Part shown: in pieces, positions 10,254 through 14,408 of the stretch
How the letters are laid out: each line of letters opens with the position of its first letter
How positions within the stretch are numbered: the stretch's first letter is position 1
NCBI GenBank assembly: GCA_017880745.1
Contig: JADGRR010000022.1
Span: forward strand, 1 to 14,408
Direction: 5' to 3'
Origin: Burkholderiales bacterium
GTDB taxonomy: Bacteria; Pseudomonadota; Gammaproteobacteria; Burkholderiales; SG8-39
Length of the DNA: 14,408 nt
Position numbers and translations under genes: made by a program
Notes under the pieces: generated by a model
Database searches by the model: none
What the model saw: only the letters and a program-made list of their open reading frames with translations
What the model was told of the DNA's origin: nothing

Positions 10254-11129
10254 GTGGCAGCGCACCGCCTCGATACGGTAGTCGTCTTCGGCGTCGGTTT
10301 GATCGGCGGCTCGTTCGCGCTCGGGCTCAAGGCGGCCGGCGCGGCCAAGCGCGTCATCGGCCTGGGCCGCAATCCGGCCAATCTCGAGCGCGCGCTCGAA
10401 CTCGGCGTCATCGACGAAGCGTGCGACGATCCTGCCGCCGTCGCCGCTGCCGACCTGGTGCTCCTCGCCACGCCGGTTGGGCAGATGGGCGCGGTCATGC
10501 GCGCCATCGCCCCGCATCTGGGGACGGGCACGGTGGTGACCGATGGCGGCAGCACCAAGCAGGATGTGGTGGCGCTCGCCTACCGTCTGCTCAAGGGCCG
10601 CGCGGCACAGTTCGTCCCCGGCCACCCGATTGCGGGTGCCGAGCACAGCGGCGTGGCAGCGGCCCGTGCCGATCTATATGTCAATCGCAAGGTGGTGCTG
10701 ACCCCGCTGCCAGAGAACAGCGAGCGCAGCATTCGCCGCGTGCGCGCTGCCTGGCGCCTGTGCGGCGCGAGGCTTTATCGCATGCAGCCGGCCGAACATG
10801 ACCGGATATTCGCCGCGGTGAGCCATCTGCCGCATCTCCTGTCGTATGCGCTGGTAGACCAGGTCGCGCGCCATCCGAACGGCAGGCAGTTGTTCGAGTA
10901 CGCTGCCGGCGGCTTCCGCGATTTCACCCGCATTGCCTCCAGCCATCCGGAAATGTGGCGCGACATCTGTGTCGCCAACCGCAAGGCCCTGCTGCAGGAA
11001 CTGTCGGGCTATCAGCGCGAGCTGGCCGAGGTGAAACAGTTGCTGCAGAAGGGTGACGCTGCAGGACTGGAAAAAATATTTGCCCGGGCGCGCGCTGCGC
11101 GCAACAAATGGCTGCAGAAGCAGCAATGA
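10254..11129 (+). CDS. tyrA: Prephenate dehydrogenase
   Basis: NAD(P)-dependent oxidation and decarboxylation of prephenate (or arogenate) to the tyrosine precursor. It has 291 residues, the monofunctional size with no mutase domain, which fits a neighbouring pheA that supplies mutase activity. The nucleotide-binding loop GVGLIGGS is at 13-20. H124 in PGHPIAGAEHSG is the catalytic His region, and TDGGSTK precedes it. The helical C-terminal domain carries the motif SHLPHLLSYAL. There is no ACT domain, so feedback control, if any, differs from pheA. The start is GTG at 10254, four bases after the hisC stop, which suggests coupling. Confidence 0.95.
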   Translation: MAAHRLDTVVVFGVGLIGGSFALGLKAAGAAKRVIGLGRNPANLERALELGVIDEACDDPAAVAAADLVLLATPVGQMGAVMRAIAPHLGTGTVVTDGGSTKQDVVALAYRLLKGRAAQFVPGHPIAGAEHSGVAAARADLYVNRKVVLTPLPENSERSIRRVRAAWRLCGARLYRMQPAEHDRIFAAVSHLPHLLSYALVDQVARHPNGRQLFEYAAGGFRDFTRIASSHPEMWRDICVANRKALLQELSGYQRELAEVKQLLQKGDAAGLEKIFARARAARNKWLQKQQ

Positions 11130-11163
11130 CGCCGCTTTCCGCCTGATTGCCCCGGTGCCAGCC

Positions 11164-12447
11164 GTGGAATTTCTCGATCTCGCAGCTATCCGCAGCGTCG
11201 CGGGCACGATCAAGTTGCCGGGATCGAAAAGTATTTCCAATCGCGTACTGCTGCTCGCGGCCCTGGCCTCGGGGGAGACGCGCCTGCACGACCTGCTCGA
11301 TTCCGACGACACGCGCGTCATGCAGGACGCCTTGCGCACGCTCGGCATCGCGGTGAAGCCGGACGGCGCTGCGACCGTCGTGACCGGCGCGGGCGGCGCG
11401 TTTCCGGTCAAGACTGCCGAACTGTTTCTCGGCAACGCGGGCACCGCGTTCCGGCCGCTGACCGCGGCGCTGGCGCTATGCGGCGGCGAATATCGTCTGT
11501 CGGGCGTGGCGCGCATGCACGAGCGGCCGATCGGGGATCTGGTCGACGCTTTGCGCGGCCTGGGCGCCGCCATCGATTACCTCGGCGAGGCAGGGTATCC
11601 CCCGCTGCACATAAAGCCTGCCGCGATCAATGCGGGCGGACAAGTAAGCGTGCGCGGAGACGTATCGAGCCAGTTCCTGAGTGCGCTGCTGATGGCGTTG
11701 CCGCTCACCGGCCGGCAGACCACCATTGCCGTCGAGGGCGAACTGATTTCCAAACCCTATGTGGAGATCACGCTGAACACGATGCGCCGCTTCGGCATAG
11801 AGGTCACGCGCGACGGCTGGGCCGCGTTCACCATTCCTGCGGGCGCACATTACCGTAGTCCCGGCGAGCTGTGGGTGGAGGGGGACGCCTCGTCGGCTTC
11901 CTACTTTCTCGCGGCGGGCGCAATCGGCGGCGGGCCGGTGCGGGTCGAGGGCGTGGGACGGGCCAGCATCCAGGGGGACGTGCGCTTCGCCGAAACTCTG
12001 GAGCAAATGGGCGCGCGCATTTCGATGGGCGAGAATTGGATCGAGGCCAGTGCACCGTCCGGCGGGAAACTGCGGGCCATCGATGCCGACTTCAATCACA
12101 TTCCTGATGCGGCGATGACCATCGCGGTGGCGGCGCTGTTCGCCGACGGCCCCTGCACCCTGCGCAACATCGGCAGTTGGCGCGTCAAGGAAACCGACCG
12201 CATCGCCGCGATGGCGACCGAGTTGAGAAAGCTGGGCGCGGCGGTGGAGGAGGGCAAGGACTGGCTGCGCGTGACCCCGCCGGCCGTGCTGCGTCCGGCT
12301 ACCATCGATACCTATGACGATCACCGCATGGCGATGTGCTTTTCGCTTGCCGCGCTAGGAGGCGTGACGGTGCGCATCAACGAACCGCAATGCGTCAACA
12401 AGACTTTTCCGGAATATTTTGAGGTGCTATCCCAGATCTCACGTTGA
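11164..12447 (+). CDS. aroA: 3-phosphoshikimate 1-carboxyvinyltransferase (EPSP synthase)
   Basis: Joins phosphoenolpyruvate to shikimate-3-phosphate, the step before chorismate. I chose GTG at 11164 (MEFLDLAAIRS), giving 427 residues, the same length as E. coli AroA. GTG at 11155 would add three residues, and ATG 11053 lies inside tyrA and is unlikely. K22, S23 and R27 in LPGSKSISNR match E. coli numbering. LGNAGTAFRP (89-98) is the PEP/glyphosate loop with the class I glycine (G93). DVSSQFLSALL, HIPDAAMTIA, WRVKETDR and YDDHRMAM follow in order. The C-terminus (CVNKTFPEYFEVL) is complete, so the sequence disruption that follows begins after the stop codon. In most Betaproteobacteria cmk comes next; it is absent here. 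Confidence 0.96.
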   Translation: MEFLDLAAIRSVAGTIKLPGSKSISNRVLLLAALASGETRLHDLLDSDDTRVMQDALRTLGIAVKPDGAATVVTGAGGAFPVKTAELFLGNAGTAFRPLTAALALCGGEYRLSGVARMHERPIGDLVDALRGLGAAIDYLGEAGYPPLHIKPAAINAGGQVSVRGDVSSQFLSALLMALPLTGRQTTIAVEGELISKPYVEITLNTMRRFGIEVTRDGWAAFTIPAGAHYRSPGELWVEGDASSASYFLAAGAIGGGPVRVEGVGRASIQGDVRFAETLEQMGARISMGENWIEASAPSGGKLRAIDADFNHIPDAAMTIAVAALFADGPCTLRNIGSWRVKETDRIAAMATELRKLGAAVEEGKDWLRVTPPAVLRPATIDTYDDHRMAMCFSLAALGGVTVRINEPQCVNKTFPEYFEVLSQISR

Positions 12448-12875
12448 TGTGAGCGCGAAAGTTGTTGAATCCTTGGTGGACACGATCTCCGCGTCTCTCG
12501 CCTACCAAGGTACGACGGTAAAGCAACAAATCGGGTTGCCGCAACCTCGATATCCGGCGAAGTTGAGAACTGCTTCCTGTATGCCTCGGCGATCCTGGCG
12601 GCGCTAGGCTTATCTGTGCGGGAAAAAAAGCAGCTCAGTTCTTGCGCCAGGGAGTTTTCAATGAAGTGCTTATCAAAAAGAGAAGCCGCAAGGTTGGAGT
12701 ATTCGTTGCCAAAATCTTGGTACGCCTTTTCTATGGCCTGCTGAAACGCGTCCTGTTCGACCCTACTCTCTAGCCAACCCCTGGCGTGCTCACTCAGCCA
12801 TGTTCCGGCGGCAGCCTTCGCCAAGTTCCCGCCCACCAGTTCAACGACTGCTACTGCAATTTCGGCACCGGTCAT
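12321..12875 (-). CDS. Truncated N-terminal fragment of an unrecognised protein, loosely STAND/NACHT-like
   Basis: The frame is open for 184 codons from ATG at 12875, with GGAG six bases upstream, which supports a real start. Residues 1 to about 115 look coding: a hydrophobic start (MTGAEIAVAVVELVGGNL), then helical acidic/basic sequence (AFQQAIEKAYQDF, LFDKHFIENSLAQEL, AARIAEAYRKQF). The style, including AY-x-x-F and LFD-x-HF, recalls the N-terminal helical region of large STAND/NACHT-type NTPases; this is memory of a pattern, not a database match. Beyond about 12540 the reading becomes Arg/Ser-rich, and from 12447 to 12321 it is simply antisense to aroA. The gene therefore seems to lose its 3' part at the junction with aroA. 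No Walker A motif is present. It may be a pseudogene. Confidence 0.45.
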   Translation of the reverse strand: MTGAEIAVAVVELVGGNLAKAAAGTWLSEHARGWLESRVEQDAFQQAIEKAYQDFGNEYSNLAASLFDKHFIENSLAQELSCFFSRTDKPSAARIAEAYRKQFSTSPDIEVAATRFVALPSYLGRRETRRSCPPRIQQLSRSHQREIWDSTSKYSGKVLLTHCGSLMRTVTPPSAASEKHIAMR

Positions 12876-13045
12876 CTAAAGCTCCACCATAGACAGGATT
12901 GGCAAGCAAGTCGACGTTGTAGAACTAGTGCCTCCAAAAGCTGGACAAGAGTGCGATTAGCAGGGCACGCACCACGGTTTGTCAGCGCGTCAGGCGATGT
13001 ATGCGTTACACCCATCTATGAGTATTTCTCCACTCGCACCCTAAA

Positions 13046-13330
13046 ATGCACCGCGCCGCCATTCCCGCCGAGCGCATCGAGCAATCGATCCTGGTCCTGC
13101 GCGGACATAAGGTGCTGCTCGATGCTGATGAGCTGGAAGCCTTGAGATCACAATCTGTGATCTCAAACACGCCGGGCCGCGGCGGCCGGCGCTATGCTCC
13201 TTACGTCTTCACCGAGCGGGGCGTGGCGATGCTCTCTTCCGTCTTGAACAGTTCGACGATTGGAAAACGGCAAAAAAAGGGACTGAACGACTATGCCCTC
13301 GATCACCCCCAGGCGTGTGCTCAAACCTGA
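13046..13330 (+). pseudogene. ORF6N-domain protein remnant (internal deletion, C-terminus lost)
   Basis: The open frame has 94 codons. Residues 10-28 (ERIEQSILVLRGHKVLLDAD) match the start of ORF6N domains, found in phage and mobile-element DNA-binding or antirepressor-like proteins. Residues 29-69 (ELEALRSQ, then GRGGRRYAPYVFTERG and VAMLSSVLNS) match the second half of the same domain. The middle, normally about 35-45 residues with a YGV/LNEQVKRN-type segment and an FPEDFMFQL-type strand, is missing, and the join is in frame. After SVLNS (about 13252) the protein departs from the family and stops 25 codons later, so the C-terminal helical region is also lost. No Shine-Dalgarno is visible before ATG 13046. 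The remnant marks past mobile-element activity next to aroA. Confidence 0.65.
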
Positions 13331-13832
13331 AAATCTCGCGGCGCTGAAACTCCATCAGCACCGCCTGCATCCGGCTGCCCGATAGGATCACGCGCGCTCC
13401 GAGGGTCGCTGCCGACGCGGACGGGGAAGCGGTGTGTGCGGCGGCGCGTTTCCGGAACTCGGCCACCGACATCGAATAGGGACAGCCGCACTGCGTGGCA
13501 AAGCTGACCGGCGAATTGGCCGCCAGCAGTACCGCACCCACGGCCGGCCACTTGATGGTCCGGGACATTATCTGCGAGAAGAGCTGACCGTCGGGGTCCT
13601 TACCGATGTGCTCGGTGACGATCTGGAGATTGAAGACGCCGCCATTGGCCCGGTCGCCCCCCGCCGCCGCGAGCGTGACCGTTATCGGGACTTCGGTGCC
13701 GGCGGGGATCAGCTCGACACGGCCTCCCAAGCCCTCGCCTGCCGTCGGGCTGACGACGGAGGCGGTTCTGGTCGACGGGTTGAGCCCCGGGCTGTACTCG
13801 CCCTCGAGTGCATTGTCCAATCGCCCGCGCAC
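13209..13832 (-). CDS. Hypothetical protein, probably incomplete
   Basis: I do not recognise this protein. The frame has 207 codons from GTG at 13832. Codons down to about 13330 favour G/C at the third base and give a balanced, non-Arg-rich protein (VELIPAGTEVPITVTLAAAGG, NGGVFNLQIVTEHIG, TIKWPAVGAVLLAANSPVSF), while the opposite strand reads as His/Arg/Asp-rich shadow. That supports coding on this strand. From about 13320 to the stop the codon pattern breaks down and the frame runs antisense into the ORF6N remnant, so the true C-terminus was probably replaced. Upstream the frame continues as GVFGFSIT to a stop at 13878-13880 with no ATG, and another frame carries plausible sequence (NPEGRVSFDSLVTRGF), so a frameshift near 13850 or a lost 5' end is possible. 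Beta-rich composition and two close cysteines (CGC) are the only other traits. Confidence 0.4.
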   Translation of the reverse strand: MRGRLDNALEGEYSPGLNPSTRTASVVSPTAGEGLGGRVELIPAGTEVPITVTLAAAGGDRANGGVFNLQIVTEHIGKDPDGQLFSQIMSRTIKWPAVGAVLLAANSPVSFATQCGCPYSMSVAEFRKRAAAHTASPSASAATLGARVILSGSRMQAVLMEFQRREIFRFEHTPGGDRGHSRSVPFFAVFQSSNCSRRKRASPRPAR

Positions 13833-13850
13833 GGTGATGGAAAAGCCGAA

Positions 13851-13896
13851 AACCCCGAGTGACCAGTGAGTCGAAACTCACCCGCCCCTCGGGGTT
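13851..13896. repeat. Nested inverted repeat
   Basis: The outer arms AACCCCGAG (13851-13859) and CTCGGGGTT (13888-13896) are exact 9-bp complements. Inside them GTGAGT (13866-13871) and ACTCAC (13876-13881) form a 6-bp stem with the loop CGAA. The two stems are separated by 6-base internal loops on each side. On the - strand the outer stem is followed by TTTT, so it could act as a weak terminator in that direction. It lies just upstream of the unrecognised - strand gene. Confidence 0.6.
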
Positions 13897-13981
13897 CCCG
13901 AAGGCACATCTCCCGCTGACCCGTGTCGGACAGGCCACCGTTAGACGGCTGGCATTTCACGCCATTTGTCGTTCACGAACC

Positions 13982-14004
13982 GCGGACCGAACTCCGCTGT
14001 CCGC
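13982..14004. repeat. Short inverted repeat
   Basis: GCGGAC (13982-13987) and GTCCGC (13999-14004) are complementary around an 11-base loop. No U-tract follows. Function unknown; could be chance in GC-rich DNA. Confidence 0.3.
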
Positions 14005-14066
14005 TTGGAGGTTCCGTTCCTCTTGCGAGGCCCCTCTCCCCCTCGTCGGCTTCCCCTTTCGGTTCA

Positions 14067-14080
14067 GTCGAACGTTCGAC
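14067..14080. repeat. Perfect 14-bp palindrome
   Basis: GTCGAACGTTCGAC reads the same on both strands. It is flanked by GTTCA (14062-14066) and TGAAC (14091-14095), which are also complementary but not symmetrically placed. Such a site could bind a dimeric regulator or a recombinase, but no partner gene is visible. Confidence 0.45.
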
Positions 14081-14119
14081 AGGTACTGCGTGAACTACGA
14101 GGATTACTGTGCCAGAACC

Positions 14120-14350
14120 ATGGGGACCCAAAGCGGGGAAAAGTGGATTTCAGAAACTTTTACCCAGTTCCGAGGTACTTTATGCACCGATTTCGCGTCG
14201 TCAGCCCGACATATCAACGAGATAACCGCATCTTTCCCACAGCCTGAGGTCGAACGAATCATCGAATTGGACAAAACGAATATCAACTCTTCGCTCGCTC
14301 ACTCGCATTTGGTCCGAGAAAAACGGCCGGATCGTTGTCGCCGAGACTGA
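14120..14350 (+). CDS. Weak candidate small ORF, unknown
   Basis: ATG at 14120 opens a 76-codon frame whose first 65 residues have a reasonable mixed composition (GEKWISETFTQFRG, HINEITASFPQPEVERIIEL) and which ends in an Arg-rich tail. No clear Shine-Dalgarno precedes the ATG, codon use is more A/T-rich than in the aro block, and I recognise no family. It may be a fragment of a transferred gene or chance. Confidence 0.18.
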   Translation: MGTQSGEKWISETFTQFRGTLCTDFASSARHINEITASFPQPEVERIIELDKTNINSSLAHSHLVREKRPDRCRRD

Positions 14351-14408
14351 GTTGCACCGTTGGGGTCATGAGCGCCGTAATTTGAACGACTGCCACCGAT
14401 GACTACCG

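Larger units (their letters stand above)
13897..14408. other. Stretch with no convincing gene
   Basis: After the unrecognised - strand gene, all frames up to 14408 are short or of mixed, Arg/Ser/Pro-rich composition. The region holds two inverted repeats (listed separately) and a shift to visibly more A/T from about 14100. One weak candidate ORF is listed separately. No tRNA, rRNA or CRISPR pattern was seen. It continues the patchwork that starts after aroA. Confidence 0.5.

Noticed and set aside
12419..12607. A + strand frame just after aroA with plausible residues (DVSAKVVESLVDTISASL).
   Set aside because: It overlaps the end of aroA, becomes Arg/Ser-rich and lies antisense to the better supported - strand fragment.
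12929..12950. The string around GTGCCTCCAAAAGCTGGAC looked like a possible insertion-sequence end.
   Set aside because: No matching inverted end, target duplication or transposase was found in the window.
13293..13385. A 30-codon + strand frame (MPSITPRRVLKPENL) with an AGGGA upstream.
   Set aside because: It is very short, lies antisense to the unrecognised - strand frame and matches no family I know; too weak to list as a gene.
13434..13862. A 142-codon + strand frame over the unrecognised gene.
   Set aside because: Its composition is Arg/His/Gly/Asp-rich like an antisense shadow, while the - strand shows the better codon pattern.
13945..13951. GTTAGAC resembles the end of an integron attC site (GTTRRRY).
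   Set aside because: No partner RYYYAAC core was found within about 150 bases upstream, nor a matching GTTRRRY on the other strand in the reverse orientation, so there is no attC structure.
12448..14408. A complete novel defence or mobile system in the accessory end.
   Set aside because: Only fragments and short frames are visible; no intact catalytic domain, transposase, integrase or toxin-antitoxin pair can be supported.

Overview
The window looks like a chromosomal segment of a GC-rich betaproteobacterium. The evidence is the block gyrA-serC-pheA-hisC-tyrA-aroA on the + strand, preceded by a divergent OmpA-family gene and a TRZ/ATZ amidohydrolase. This order is characteristic of Betaproteobacteria. 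Genus cannot be told from the sequence alone.

Positions 1-2821, all on the - strand: two paralogous OmpA-type envelope proteins flank a cytosolic metal-dependent deaminase (5'-methylthioadenosine/S-adenosylhomocysteine deaminase type). A strong intrinsic terminator lies between the upstream OmpA gene and the deaminase, and its U-tract ends one base before the deaminase ATG. Positions 2822-3100 are the divergent control region between the upstream OmpA gene and gyrA. It holds candidate promoters for both directions and a small hairpin with a U-tract in the gyrA leader.

Positions 3101-12447, all on the + strand: gyrA, serC, serA, pheA, hisC, tyrA and aroA follow each other with gaps of at most 45 bases or a 4-base overlap, and no terminator is visible between them. 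Together they cover two steps of serine synthesis (serA, serC), the last common step before chorismate (aroA), and the conversion of chorismate to phenylpyruvate (pheA) and of prephenate to 4-hydroxyphenylpyruvate (tyrA). An aminotransferase (hisC type) can act in histidine synthesis and often also in Phe/Tyr synthesis. gyrA leads the block. The insertion of serA between serC and pheA is a local variation on the usual order.

Positions 12448-14408: the expected cmk-rpsA continuation after aroA is missing. Within a few bases of the aroA stop the sequence becomes a patchwork of lower and uneven GC. It holds a truncated N-terminal fragment of a protein that loosely resembles the start of large STAND/NACHT-like NTPases (- strand), an ORF6N-domain gene with an internal deletion and a lost C-terminus (+ strand), an unrecognised but coding-like - strand gene, several inverted repeats, and a final stretch with no convincing gene. 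I read this as a recombination scar or decayed accessory island (or an assembly junction). I see no intact novel system in the window. The most unusual points are the broken synteny with gene debris after aroA, the terminator abutting the deaminase start, and the hairpin in the gyrA leader.
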